From: Paenibacillus pinisoli
GTDB taxonomy: Bacteria > Bacillota > Bacilli > Paenibacillales > Paenibacillaceae
Direction: 5' to 3'
Assembly: GCF_003605435.1 (NCBI RefSeq)
Contig: NZ_QXQB01000001.1
Location: forward strand, 1,054,001-1,118,000
DNA: 64,000 nt
A model generated the notes under the pieces. The model was not told where the DNA came from. It was given only the letters and a program-made list of their open reading frames with translations, and made no database searches. A program made the position numbers and the translations under genes. The stretch's first letter is position 1. Each line of letters opens with the position of its first letter. This document shows positions 16,499-25,595 of the stretch, in pieces.

Positions 16499-17186
16499 CC
16501 CCCCAGACGGTCACGATCATCTTCTCGCCCAGCTCCTTCTCCAGCTTGTCCCTGAGCTTGCTGATGTGCACCATCACCGTATTGTTTGATTCAAAATATT
16601 TTTCCTTCCATACCTGCTGGAATATATCCTCGGCGCTGAATACGCGTCCCGGCTGGCTGGCCAGCAAATGCAGGATGCCGAACTCCGTCGAAGTCAGATG
16701 CAGCGGCCTGCCGTCCACATTGGCGGAATGGCTCAGCTTGTCGATGCGAAGCGCGCCCAGCCTCAGTTCCTTGCTTTCGCTGTCGCGGCCGCCAGAGGCG
16801 CTATCCGTAGGCTTGCTGTATTGATAGGAGCGCCGCAATAGCGAGCGTACGCGGGCAATCAGCTCAAGCGGATTGAAAGGCTTCGTGATATAGTCGTCCG
16901 CTCCAGTCATCAGACCCATAATTTTATCCATGTCGCCAGTCTTCGCGCTGACCATCAGAATCGGCACATGATGTTCCTTGCGGATTCGGCGGCATACCTC
17001 CAGCCCGTCCAGCTTCGGCATCATAATATCTAGAATGACGAGATCGGCAGCCTCCCGCTCGAACGCTTCAATGGCTTGTTCGCCGTCGAATGCCACCTCA
17101 GTCTGGAATCCTTCGTTTCTCAAGTATATTTCAATCAGTTCGGCGATCTCACGCTCATCGTCCACGATCAATACGCGACGCTCCAC
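16476..17186 (-). CDS. VanR-like OmpR-family response regulator
   Basis: This 236-residue protein has a receiver domain (phospho-acceptor Asp53 in LVILDIMMPKLDG; acidic pair DD near 9-10) and a C-terminal winged-helix DNA-binding domain (LTSTEFGILHLLASQPGRVFS, then NNTVMVHISKLRDKLE). The start is GTG 17186, with GAAGGAG nine bases upstream. It heads the operon with the kinase and, 124 bp further on, the carboxypeptidase. It probably autoregulates through the 11-bp repeats at 17272-17299. Confidence 0.93.
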   Translation of the reverse strand: MERRVLIVDDEREIAELIEIYLRNEGFQTEVAFDGEQAIEAFEREAADLVILDIMMPKLDGLEVCRRIRKEHHVPILMVSAKTGDMDKIMGLMTGADDYITKPFNPLELIARVRSLLRRSYQYSKPTDSASGGRDSESKELRLGALRIDKLSHSANVDGRPLHLTSTEFGILHLLASQPGRVFSAEDIFQQVWKEKYFESNNTVMVHISKLRDKLEKELGEKMIVTVWGVGYKIEG

Positions 17187-17271
17187 AATCGTTCAGCTCC
17201 TTCATTTTATTGTCTCTACTATACATGAACCAAAGTCGAAACGTAATCGGGAAACCCGTATTTTCACAAAG

Positions 17272-17299
17272 CTTAAGTCATTCTTAAGGTTTCGTTAAA
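17272..17299 (-). promoter_or_regulatory. 11-bp-spaced CTTAAG elements upstream of the VanR-like gene
   Basis: CTTAAG occurs at 17272-17277 and 17283-17288, and a weaker GTTAAA at 17294-17299, giving three elements at exact 11-bp spacing about 86-113 bp before the GTG start. The match to the carboxypeptidase upstream region suggests one response regulator controls both. Confidence 0.6.
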
Positions 17300-17442
17300 G
17301 AAGCCGGCGGATATTGACAGTGCTTCCCTTTATATAGCCAACGGTTGTCCGTTATGATAAAATTATGAGTATTCATTATTTTAGGTCATAAGCGCCGGGG
17401 CGCATGCAGCGCTCTGGCTATTTTTAAGGAGGTTCTACTTTA

Positions 17443-19128
17443 ATGGCGGCCAAAAGAATGCGTTCTGACATGATCAAAAAAGGCTTCGACCGCGCGCCAC
17501 ACCGCAGCTTGCTGCGCGCTGCGGGCGTGAAGGACGAGGACTTCGGCAAACCGTTCATCGCGGTATGCAACTCTTATATCGACATCGTACCAGGCCACGT
17601 TCACCTACAGGAATTCGGCAAGCTGGTCAAAGAAGCAATTCGCGAGGCGGGCGGCGTTCCGTTCGAGTTCAATACCATCGGCGTGGACGACGGCATTGCC
17701 ATGGGCCATATCGGCATGCGTTATTCCCTTGCCAGCCGCGAGATTATTGCGGACTCCGTAGAGACGGTCGTGAACGCGCACTGGTTCGACGGCATGATCT
17801 GTATCCCGAACTGCGACAAGATCACACCGGGCATGATTCTGGGCGCGCTACGCGTCAACATCCCGACGATGCTTGTCAGCGGCGGACCGATGAAAGCGGG
17901 CAGAACTTCCGACGGTCGTCCGATCTCCCTCTCCAGCGTATTCGAGGGCGTAGGCGCGCACCAAGCAGGCAAGATCAGCGACGATCAGCTGCTTGAGCTT
18001 GAGCAATACGGCTGTCCGACTTGCGGTTCCTGCTCCGGCATGTTCACGGCGAACTCCATGAACTGTCTTGCAGAAGCGCTTGGCCTTGCTCTTCCGGGCA
18101 ATGGCACGATTCTGGCAGTTGCGCCAGAGCGTAAGGAATTCGTCAAAGAATCCGCTCGCCAGCTGATGAAGCTGATCGAGATGAACCTGAAGCCTCGCGA
18201 TATCGTTACGAAAGAAGCGATCGACAACGCGTTTGCTGTCGACATGGCGATGGGCGGTTCCACGAACACCGTTCTTCATACACTTGCCATCGCTCACGAA
18301 GCAGGCATTGAATATCCAATCGAGCGCATCAACGAAGTTGCTGAGCGCGTGCCGCATCTGGCGAAGATCGCTCCTGCTTCCGATTACCATATCGAAGATG
18401 TTCACAATGCGGGCGGAGTAAGCGCCGTATTGAACGAGCTCTTCAAGAAAGAAGGCGCGCTTCACGGCGATACAATGACCGTTACGGGCAAGACGCTGCG
18501 CGAGAATGCTGAAGGCTGCGAAGTGAAGGATAACGACGTTATCCGCTCCATCGATAACCCGCATACCGAGCGCGGCGGACTGGCTGTTCTGTTCGGCAAC
18601 CTGGCACCGAATGGCGCCATCATCAAGACAGGTGCAGTCGACAAGTCGGTCGGCGGCTACCACAAGGGTCCTGCCATCTGCTTCGATTCGCAGGATGATG
18701 CGCTCGCTGGCATCGCCGGCGGCAAGATCAAGGAAGGCCATGTCGTCATTATCCGCTACGAAGGACCGAAAGGCGGCCCAGGAATGCCTGAGATGCTTGC
18801 TCCGACTTCCCAGATCGTCGGCATGGGTCTTGGCGCCAAAGTCGCTCTCATCACGGATGGACGCTTCTCCGGCGCTTCCCGCGGCATCAGTATCGGCCAT
18901 GCTTCTCCGGAAGCGGCAGAAGGCGGACCGATCGCATTCGTACGCGACGGCGATATCGTGGAGATCGACATGAACAACCGCACAATGAACCTGCTCATCA
19001 GCGACGAGGAGTTCGAGCAGCGCCGCGCTGAATGGCCGGGCTTCGAGCTGAAGATCAAGCGCGGCTACCTTGCGCGTTATGCTCACCTTGTAACATCCGC
19101 CAGCACTGGCGGCGTTATGAAGATGTAG
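17443..19128 (+). CDS. ilvD: Dihydroxy-acid dehydratase
   Basis: This 561-residue enzyme converts 2,3-dihydroxy-isovalerate and -methylvalerate to the 2-oxo acids in valine/isoleucine synthesis. The iron-sulfur ligands are visible: [11 protein letters not shown] (Cys42), [10 protein letters not shown] (Cys124) and [11 protein letters not shown] (Cys197). Length and motifs are normal for IlvD. AAGGAGG lies just before ATG 17443. It stands alone, with its own terminator. The leader is under 150 bp and I see no T-box in it. Confidence 0.97.
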   Translation: MAAKRMRSDMIKKGFDRAPHRSLLRAAGVKDEDFGKPFIAVCNSYIDIVPGHVHLQEFGKLVKEAIREAGGVPFEFNTIGVDDGIAMGHIGMRYSLASREIIADSVETVVNAHWFDGMICIPNCDKITPGMILGALRVNIPTMLVSGGPMKAGRTSDGRPISLSSVFEGVGAHQAGKISDDQLLELEQYGCPTCGSCSGMFTANSMNCLAEALGLALPGNGTILAVAPERKEFVKESARQLMKLIEMNLKPRDIVTKEAIDNAFAVDMAMGGSTNTVLHTLAIAHEAGIEYPIERINEVAERVPHLAKIAPASDYHIEDVHNAGGVSAVLNELFKKEGALHGDTMTVTGKTLRENAEGCEVKDNDVIRSIDNPHTERGGLAVLFGNLAPNGAIIKTGAVDKSVGGYHKGPAICFDSQDDALAGIAGGKIKEGHVVIIRYEGPKGGPGMPEMLAPTSQIVGMGLGAKVALITDGRFSGASRGISIGHASPEAAEGGPIAFVRDGDIVEIDMNNRTMNLLISDEEFEQRRAEWPGFELKIKRGYLARYAHLVTSASTGGVMKM

Positions 19129-19145
19129 GATTTGCTAGACAACAC

Positions 19146-19176
19146 GGGACAGCCCCAGGCTGTCCCTTTTTTATTT
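19146..19176 (+). terminator. ilvD terminator
   Basis: A 9-bp perfect stem GGGACAGCC / GGCTGTCCC with a three-base loop is followed by six T, 17 bp after the ilvD stop codon. Confidence 0.9.
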
Positions 19177-19282
19177 TCAGCTATTACCCATGCTCCCTGG
19201 CCTGAGCGCCTGCAGGCTCAGCACCAAAAAAGCTGCCCGGCCCGCCAAGCGGACCGAACAGCTTTTCCACATCGGATACGCG

Positions 19283-20689
19283 TCAGATTGCCGTCGTCTT
19301 CGAACCCATCGAAGACGCTTCCTCGGCAGCTCCGCTAATGACCCGGTCTACCGAATCAGTCACGCGCTCCACTTCTTCCTTGATTATTCTAGTCTGAACC
19401 GTCGCATAGGATACGATCTTCTGCACAGGCATCAGCAGCATGCGAGGCGATATGACCTCGCTTTTCTTCTGACGGTCCTTGCTGTATTGCTTCGTGTTAG
19501 TCAATACCTTCAGCAGCAGCTTCAGATAGATGCGGGTCGACTTGGCGAACAGCCCTTCCTTCAGCTTGAAGATCTCAAAGCCCAGCCGGTCCGCCCCGCG
19601 ATGAATCATCGTCACGCCATATACCGCCTTGATATGCTTCGCGTCAGGATCCGCAGACAGCTGATCCGCGAGCTGCGGCAGCGCCCGCTCCACTTCTCGC
19701 AGCATCCGAATGCCCGTCGCCAGAGGAGACTTGGACGTCGCGGCAATGTTGGACAACATCCGATTGTCGAAGTGCAGCTCCGCCACAGAATCCCCCTTCG
19801 CAATGCTGCCGCCTTCCGAGAACTTCAGATCGTCGCCGTTGTACTTCGTCACGCGGTAATGGAAGGCCGGCGTATCGCTGTTGCCTACTTTCTTCAGCCG
19901 GAACAACGTATGGAACGCCTGCTCCCACATGAGCCACAGCGAGATGATCATGCGCTTGCCAAGCGAACGGCGCATCGTACGCTTCGCATCCGTCAGCTTC
20001 ATCATCTCTTCGATGGCGACGAACGTATAGCCTCGCTTTGTCGCTTCCTCCATGTAGGCCTCGAGCGCAATAAGCATATTGCGCGGCGCGTCATGATCGG
20101 CACCCAGCGTATTGCCGCAGTCATGCAGCAGCAGCACCTCGCCTGGGCGGAGTTTCCTCATCATCCGCTTCTTCAGGCGGTCGGCGCCTAGCGACTTGCG
20201 CCAATCTCCGAACATGGCCGACCATAGAATAATTCGCAAGTAGCCAAGGTTGGAGTAGTCGAACACATTCACAATTCCCCATGGCGGCCGGTAGAAGCTG
20301 GCGCGGGTTCCCGTAGCCTGCTCTATAATATCGTTTGTTTTCTCAATCTGCCGCCTTACCGTGCGAGGACGCATAACCCAATTCGATTTATGCACATAAT
20401 TATGAATGCCGATGGTATGTCCTTCCTCTTGCATGCGTCGCAGCAGCGCCTCTTGCCCCTCCGCGTGCGACCCGACAACAAAAAAGGTCGCCTTGGCATT
20501 ATAGCGGGTGAGCAAATCCAGCAGCTGCGGCGTATAGACGGGGTCTGGCCCGTCATCGAATGTCAATGCGATCTCCTTATCCACTTTCCCCTTCTTGAAC
20601 ACGCGAAAGCCGAAAGTTCGGCTTATCACGCCAGGGAGAAAGGCGTAGAACGTCATGACATAAAAGCCCCATAAAAACAAATTTTCCAT
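19283..20689 (-). CDS. Polysaccharide deacetylase with fused YkoP-like C-terminal domain
   Basis: This protein of about 468 residues has an N-terminal membrane segment (LFLWGFYVMTFYAFLPGV) and a NodB deacetylase domain with the metal and catalytic motifs TFDDGPDP, HTIGIHNYVH, RPPWGIVNVF and LLLHDCG. After about residue 260, a second region of about 200 residues (from LWLMWEQAFHTLF) resembles B. subtilis YkoP, a separate small protein. The deacetylase probably removes acetyl groups from a surface glycan or peptidoglycan. ATG 20689 has GGTGGGG upstream; the longer frame to 20722 lacks a site. The role of the fused domain is unknown. Confidence 0.88.
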   Translation of the reverse strand: MENLFLWGFYVMTFYAFLPGVISRTFGFRVFKKGKVDKEIALTFDDGPDPVYTPQLLDLLTRYNAKATFFVVGSHAEGQEALLRRMQEEGHTIGIHNYVHKSNWVMRPRTVRRQIEKTNDIIEQATGTRASFYRPPWGIVNVFDYSNLGYLRIILWSAMFGDWRKSLGADRLKKRMMRKLRPGEVLLLHDCGNTLGADHDAPRNMLIALEAYMEEATKRGYTFVAIEEMMKLTDAKRTMRRSLGKRMIISLWLMWEQAFHTLFRLKKVGNSDTPAFHYRVTKYNGDDLKFSEGGSIAKGDSVAELHFDNRMLSNIAATSKSPLATGIRMLREVERALPQLADQLSADPDAKHIKAVYGVTMIHRGADRLGFEIFKLKEGLFAKSTRIYLKLLLKVLTNTKQYSKDRQKKSEVISPRMLLMPVQKIVSYATVQTRIIKEEVERVTDSVDRVISGAAEEASSMGSKTTAI

Positions 20690-20871
20690 CTTGTTTTCCC
20701 CACCGTTTGATGAAATAGTCAATGAATGATGAGCGGTTCAGAAACAACAACAGTACCTCTAATTGTAACATACTCAAATAAAAAATAGGCACAATTCATA
20801 AAATCTATAGTACAATCTTAATGGAAAGATAACCATATCAAGCTCCCGAAATTGGGAAGAAGGGGAACCGA

Positions 20872-22038
20872 ATGCTGCCTTTCTACAAAAAATACTGGAG
20901 AACCGCATTTGACATTGGCCTCATTGCATTAACCGTCTACTTGATCATGTATACCTTCAGTTATGTGTACAAGATCGCCACTCCAATCTTTTTTGCGTTC
21001 CTGATCTTCCTCATTATTGAGCCGCTCGCAAAAAGATTGAATAAGTGGGGCGTGAAAAAATCCATCGCCTCCGGCATATCCATACTCGTCTTCACACTGC
21101 TCATCCTGGGAGCCTTCTCCGGCGCGGCTGTGCTGATTACGAAGCAAGGAAATGCGCTGATTGAGAACTTCCCGCGTTACCAAAGCGTTCTAGCTGAACA
21201 AATTGGCAACCTGGCCTCCCAGCTGGAGAAGCAGCTGGACAAGCTGCCTAATGATATCAGCCTGTCGGAAGAGATCAAAAACTTGACCAAAGGGGCGACC
21301 GATAATCTGCAGAAGTGGGTTAGCGCCTTCCTGAACGGGTTGATCGGATACGTATCGTCCTTCTCCACCTTTATTTTCAATTTTGTCGTCGGGATTATAT
21401 TAGCTTATTTCTTAAGTATTGAAATTAAAACCTGGAAACGGGCTGCGACGGACAAAACTCCAAAAACTTTTAAAACTGCTTTTTTCTTCCTTAGAGACAA
21501 TGTATTCAGAGGCATCGCATCGTACATCAAGGCACAAGCCAAAATGATCAGCATTACGTTCATCGTCATTCTGATTGCGCTCATTCTGCTTGGCGTAGAC
21601 AATGCCTTTATCATTGCGGTCGTGGCTGCGATCTTCGACGTCCTGCCGCTGCTCGGCGTGAGCACGCTGTTCATCCCATGGATTATTTATTTGTTTATTG
21701 TAGGGAAATTATCGCTGGCAATTTGGCTGTCTGCTCTGCTGCTGGTTGTCATTCTGACCCGGCAAATTCTGGAGCCGAAGATTACGGGCGATTCGCTGGG
21801 CGTATCCGCGTTCACCATGCTGGCGTTCATGATTATCTCTCTTTCGCTGTTCGGCATTGCCGGCGTCATCCTGTCGCCGATTCTTGTCATCCTTGTGAAG
21901 TCGCTGTACGACCAGGGCTACTTCCACCGCTGGATCCGCACCCCGGTCGACGAATTCGACGAACCCGCCCTCGCAGCGGATGGGTCGCTAGAGCCCGGCA
22001 AACAAGATACAACCTTTATCGATTCGCTGAAAAAATAG
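20872..22038 (+). CDS. AI-2E family transporter (YtvI/YdiK-type)
   Basis: This 388-residue protein has about eight transmembrane segments: two pairs near the N-terminus, an amphipathic region (residues 95-145), then a C-terminal bundle with FIIAVVAAIFDVLPLLGVSTLFIPW and SLSLFGIAGVILSPILVIL, typical of the family. Family members export small molecules or act as sodium/proton antiporters; the substrate is unknown here. AAGGGGAA precedes ATG 20872. The gene is convergent with the PBP gene, and the first 50-bp array separates them. Confidence 0.92.
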   Translation: MLPFYKKYWRTAFDIGLIALTVYLIMYTFSYVYKIATPIFFAFLIFLIIEPLAKRLNKWGVKKSIASGISILVFTLLILGAFSGAAVLITKQGNALIENFPRYQSVLAEQIGNLASQLEKQLDKLPNDISLSEEIKNLTKGATDNLQKWVSAFLNGLIGYVSSFSTFIFNFVVGIILAYFLSIEIKTWKRAATDKTPKTFKTAFFFLRDNVFRGIASYIKAQAKMISITFIVILIALILLGVDNAFIIAVVAAIFDVLPLLGVSTLFIPWIIYLFIVGKLSLAIWLSALLLVVILTRQILEPKITGDSLGVSAFTMLAFMIISLSLFGIAGVILSPILVILVKSLYDQGYFHRWIRTPVDEFDEPALAADGSLEPGKQDTTFIDSLKK

Positions 22039-22050
22039 CACCGTCATATT

Positions 22051-22090
22051 GAAGCCCCCGTCCTCATCAGAGTGGCGGGAGCTTTGTTTT
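22051..22090 (+). terminator. Terminator after the AI-2E gene
   Basis: AAGCCCCCG pairs imperfectly with GCGGGAGCTT around a loop of about 16 bases, then GTTTTTTGG follows. It lies 13 bp after the stop codon and just before the repeat array. Confidence 0.65.
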
Positions 22091-22149
22091 TTGGATATGT
22101 TTGGTGAGACACGCAGCGGGTCTACATCTCCATGAGAAACCAACATGCG

Positions 22150-23245
22150 GCTCTAAGCCGTAACATCATTGAATTTGCCCATTTCAGACTTGTAACGACG
22201 CCTCACAACCTTGCAGCACCAAATTAGCTTATTCCTGCCCTGTAACGACGCCATGCGGCCTTACAGCAGTGAATTAGCTCATCCCAGTCTTGCAACGGTT
22301 CCTCACAACGCTACAGCACCAAATTAGCTCATTCCAGTCTTGCAACGGTTCCTCACAACGCTACAGCTCCAAATTAGCTCATTCCAGTCTTGCAACAGTT
22401 CCTCACAACGCTACAGCTCCAAATTAGCTCATTCCTGCCTTGTAACGATGTCTCGCAACCTTGCAGCACCAAATTAGCTCATTCCAGACTTGTAACGACG
22501 CCTCACAATCTTGCAGCACCAAATAAGCTCGTTCCTGCCTTGTAACGACGCCTCGCAACCTTGCAGCACCAAATTAGCTCATTCCTGCCTTATAACGACG
22601 CTTCTCGGCCTACAGCACCAAATTAGCTCATTCCAGACTTGTAACGACGCCTCGTAACCTTACAGCTCCAAATTAGCTCATTCCAGACTTGTAACGACGC
22701 CTCGCGGCCTTACAGCTCCAAATTAGCTCATTCCTGCCTTGTAACGACGCCTCGCAACCTTACAGCACTGAATTAGCTCATTCTTCCCCTGCAACGGTTC
22801 CTCATAACGCTACAGCACCAAATTAGCTCATTCCAGTCTTGCAACGGTTCCTCACAACGCTACAGCACCAAATTAGCTCATTCCAGTCTTGCAACGGTGC
22901 CTCGCAACCTTACAACACCAAATTAGCTCATTCCTGCCTTGTAACGACGCCTCGCAACCTTGCAGCACCAAATTAGCTCATTCCAGACTTGTAACGACGC
23001 CTCGAATCCTTACAACACCAAATTAGCTCACTCAAGCCTTGTAGCGACGCCTCGCAACCTTACAGCACCAAATTAGCTCATTCCTGCCTTGTAACGACGC
23101 CTCGCAACCTTACAGCACTGAATTAGCTCATTCCAGTCTTGCAACGGCGCCTCGAATCCTTACAGCACCAAATTAGCTCATTCCTGCCTTGTAACGACGC
23201 CTCGCAACCTTGCAGCAGCAAATTTGCCCGTTCAAGCCTTTTTAA
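22150..23245. repeat. Array 1: about 22 tandem 50-bp non-coding repeats
   Basis: Anchor AATTAGCTCATTCC recurs at 22222, 22272, 22322 ... 23171 with exact 50-bp spacing, except one 49-bp interval (22572 to 22621). Degenerate AATTTGCCC anchors at 22172 and 23221 close both ends. The rest of the unit is variants of CTTGTAACGACGCCTCGCAA then CCTTGCAGCACCA. Two sub-types alternate: one with GTAACGACGCC...CAACCTTGCAG, the other with GCAACGGTTCC...CAACGCTACAG. The period is not a multiple of three and stops occur in all frames, so it does not encode a repeat protein. Units are contiguous with no unique spacers, so it is not CRISPR. It lies between convergent genes. Confidence 0.95.
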
Positions 23246-23279
23246 CGTCGTCTTGCACGTTAATCGCAGCTAACGTTGC

Positions 23280-25121
23280 TCAGGAGCGATGTCCATGCCC
23301 ATGTGTTTCATGCACATGCTTCGCCGCGATGTCCATGACGCCGCGGAACAGCTTGGTCGCTTGGTGGGAGCTGCCGATGGGACGGTTGGCGGCTAGTACG
23401 GCGACTGCATAACGCGGCTTCGACGCAGGCCCGTATCCGGCGAACCATTGATGGTTAAGCGGTACGCCGTTTTTCACGGTCTCAGCCGTGCCGGACTTGC
23501 CCGCAACCTTCCACGTTCCCTTCCGGATCGATTGTCCTGTCCCGTGGTCGACGACCGCCTCCATTCCGCGCAGCAGCGCCATAGCGGTATCCGTTCGGAT
23601 GCTGCGGCCAGATAGAGGCAGCTTGCTCGGTGAAAGCTCCACCATTCGCTCTCCGCTCGCGTATCGGACTTCGCTCACGATTCTCGGCTCCATAACTCGG
23701 CCTCCATGGATGAGCGTAACCATCAAATTCGCAGCCTGCAGAGGCGTCATGCGGACATCACGCTGCCCGATGCCGCTCTGGACGCGCACGCCGCCGTCCT
23801 CCCCGCTTCGCTCGCCGACGAATAATCGGCCAGCCTCTTCCTCCGGCAGCAGTCTGAGCGGCTTCGGAAACGGGCCGAACCCGTGGCTGCTATGCCACCC
23901 TACACGTTCCTTCACGCCAAGCGCCTCAGCCGTACGGTCCAACTGCTCGGCCTCCAGCCGCTCTGCAACCGTGGCGAACACAATATTGCAGGACTGGGCC
24001 AGCCCCTCCTGAAACGTCAGATTGCCATGACCGCCCTCCTTCCAGCAAGTTAAGCCATAGCGGGCGTAATGGCCGTTGCAATGAAACTTTTCCTTGGGAT
24101 CAACAACACCGTGCTCCAGCGCGGATGCTGCCGTCACTAGTTTATAGATCGAACCCGGCTCTACTGCAGTCAGCGCATAATTGCGCCATTCCGAGCCGTC
24201 GCTGCTGTTGAATTGCCCGGGCTTCAGCTTTGGCCTTGACACCATCGCGACAATATCAGCGTTCCGGGCATCCAGCACGACAATCGCTCCTTCTTGCAAG
24301 CCCATAGCATCAGCATAAGCCTCAATCTCATTTTGCATCGCCAAATCAATCGTCGTTACCACCTTGAGCGGATAATAACGGTTGTTCGGTTGAACGACCC
24401 GCAGATCAAGGCCGTGCAGCGGCGCGTTGCGTCCATCGATGAAATAGGAGACAGATGTCTCCCCGATGCCGTGAAGCAGGCTATCGAGCGATCGCTCCAG
24501 TCCGGATCCGCCTACCTGCTCTGTCAGCTTTCGGCGGCCAAGCGCAATATCTTTCTCATGGGCAGACATAAGCCATTCCGGATGCTGGCTCGTAAAGCCG
24601 ATCACATGCTTGGCATCGAATTGCTGCAAATAACGATTGCGGTACGGAAGCACACGGACGCCTTCTACCCTGAGGCCTTTAATCGCATTAGCCTGGGCAT
24701 CGCTAAGCCTGACCGGGCTATTCTTATCCGATCCCCCCCGCCAGAAATCAGGCTGCTTCATCCCATTCCATCGATGAAGAAGCTCTTCCTTAGAGATCCG
24801 CAGCTGCGCAGCCAACTGGCCTAATTGCTCTTCGCTTCCTCGCACATCGGGCCGTACAGGGAACAATACAACGGTCATATAAGTTTCGCCTGTAATCGAC
24901 TTGCCGTTCCGGTCGAGGAAATCCCCCCTTCCTGTATCGAGCACAAGGCTTCTCTGCCGCTGCACAACCGCCATTCGCTTCCAGCCATCACGTCCTCCTG
25001 GCGCGGGCGAAGCGGTCGGGATATGAGACGGAAGCAATTGCAGCCAGGCCATGCGAACCACGAACATCAATAGGATAAGAGTAATCATTATGCCAATAGC
25101 TCCCGCTCTCTTCGCAATCAA
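23280..25121 (-). CDS. Class B penicillin-binding protein (transpeptidase)
   Basis: This 613-residue protein has one N-terminal membrane segment (about 8-30), a dimerisation region, then a transpeptidase domain with all catalytic motifs: SIYK (Ser324, Lys327), SCN (377-379) and KSGT (542-545). It should cross-link peptidoglycan outside the membrane. It is monocistronic and outside any division cluster, like B. subtilis PbpI or SpoVD relatives, so a sporulation or accessory role is possible. The start seems to be TTG 25121 with a weak GGCGGCGGGA site. The last 15 residues are histidine-rich (KHVHETHGHGHRS), an unusual tail that might bind metal. Confidence 0.9.
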   Translation of the reverse strand: MIAKRAGAIGIMITLILLMFVVRMAWLQLLPSHIPTASPAPGGRDGWKRMAVVQRQRSLVLDTGRGDFLDRNGKSITGETYMTVVLFPVRPDVRGSEEQLGQLAAQLRISKEELLHRWNGMKQPDFWRGGSDKNSPVRLSDAQANAIKGLRVEGVRVLPYRNRYLQQFDAKHVIGFTSQHPEWLMSAHEKDIALGRRKLTEQVGGSGLERSLDSLLHGIGETSVSYFIDGRNAPLHGLDLRVVQPNNRYYPLKVVTTIDLAMQNEIEAYADAMGLQEGAIVVLDARNADIVAMVSRPKLKPGQFNSSDGSEWRNYALTAVEPGSIYKLVTAASALEHGVVDPKEKFHCNGHYARYGLTCWKEGGHGNLTFQEGLAQSCNIVFATVAERLEAEQLDRTAEALGVKERVGWHSSHGFGPFPKPLRLLPEEEAGRLFVGERSGEDGGVRVQSGIGQRDVRMTPLQAANLMVTLIHGGRVMEPRIVSEVRYASGERMVELSPSKLPLSGRSIRTDTAMALLRGMEAVVDHGTGQSIRKGTWKVAGKSGTAETVKNGVPLNHQWFAGYGPASKPRYAVAVLAANRPIGSSHQATKLFRGVMDIAAKHVHETHGHGHRS

Positions 25122-25233
25122 CAGTCCCGCCGCCCTTCATCGATTTCCAGTCTTCCAAAAAAGTATTAACGCATCAGCCTCTCCTTACTATTGTTGCCGA
25201 TTGGCACGCTTCCAAACTTCTGCAAGCGAGGAT

Positions 25234-25460
25234 ACAAACCAAAACTAAACCAAAAACAAAACCAAAAACAAAAACCAGAGCAAAAGCAAAAGCAAAAGCA
25301 AAAGCTAAACAAAACCAAAAACGATAACGAAAACAAAACCAACACCAAAAACCAAAAACCAAAAACAAAAACTAAACCAAAAAAAAAACAAAAACAAAAA
25401 CAAAAACAACAACCAAAACAAAAACAAAAACAATAACAAAAACCAAAACAATATAAACAC
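25234..25460 (+). repeat. Strand-asymmetric A/C tract upstream of the PBP gene
   Basis: About 227 bp are almost entirely A and C on the plus strand (AAAACC, CAAAAA and similar units), with only a handful of G or T. It lies 113 bp upstream of the PBP start and downstream of the first chemoreceptor terminator. An open frame across it would encode Lys/Gln repeats (KQKQ), but it has no ribosome binding site and simply reflects the composition. Units are irregular, so it looks like slippage-grown low-complexity DNA. Confidence 0.85.
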
Positions 25461-25550
25461 CCAATTACTCATAATTGACAAGCAAACCGCCCATACGAGG
25501 TACTGATCGGAAACCCGCGGCAACCCAGACCATTCCCCATTAGCGCAAAA

Positions 25551-25578
25551 AAGCTGTCCCCGAATTCGGGGACAGCTT
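25551..25578 (-). terminator. Terminator of the first chemoreceptor gene
   Basis: A 28-bp perfect palindrome begins with AAGCTGTCCCCG and is symmetric about GAATTC. On the minus strand it is followed by TTTTTTGCG. It lies 17 bp after the stop codon. Confidence 0.9.
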
Positions 25579-25595
25579 GCAGCAGTATCGTTCTA

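Noticed and set aside
17326..17352. TTGACA as a -35 box for ilvD
   Set aside because: No acceptable -10 at 16-18 bp spacing; the nearest TATATA is only about 12 bp away.
17300..17442. T-box or attenuator upstream of ilvD
   Set aside because: The leader is too short, and no GGTGGTACC core or terminator-antiterminator pair is present.
22150..23245. CRISPR array
   Set aside because: Units are contiguous 50-bp repeats with no unique spacers, and no cas genes are nearby. The same applies to 51245-51885.
25191..25436. Lys/Gln repeat protein encoded by the A/C tract
   Set aside because: No ribosome binding site and no plausible start; the translation is only a product of the biased composition, and the opposite strand is equally open.
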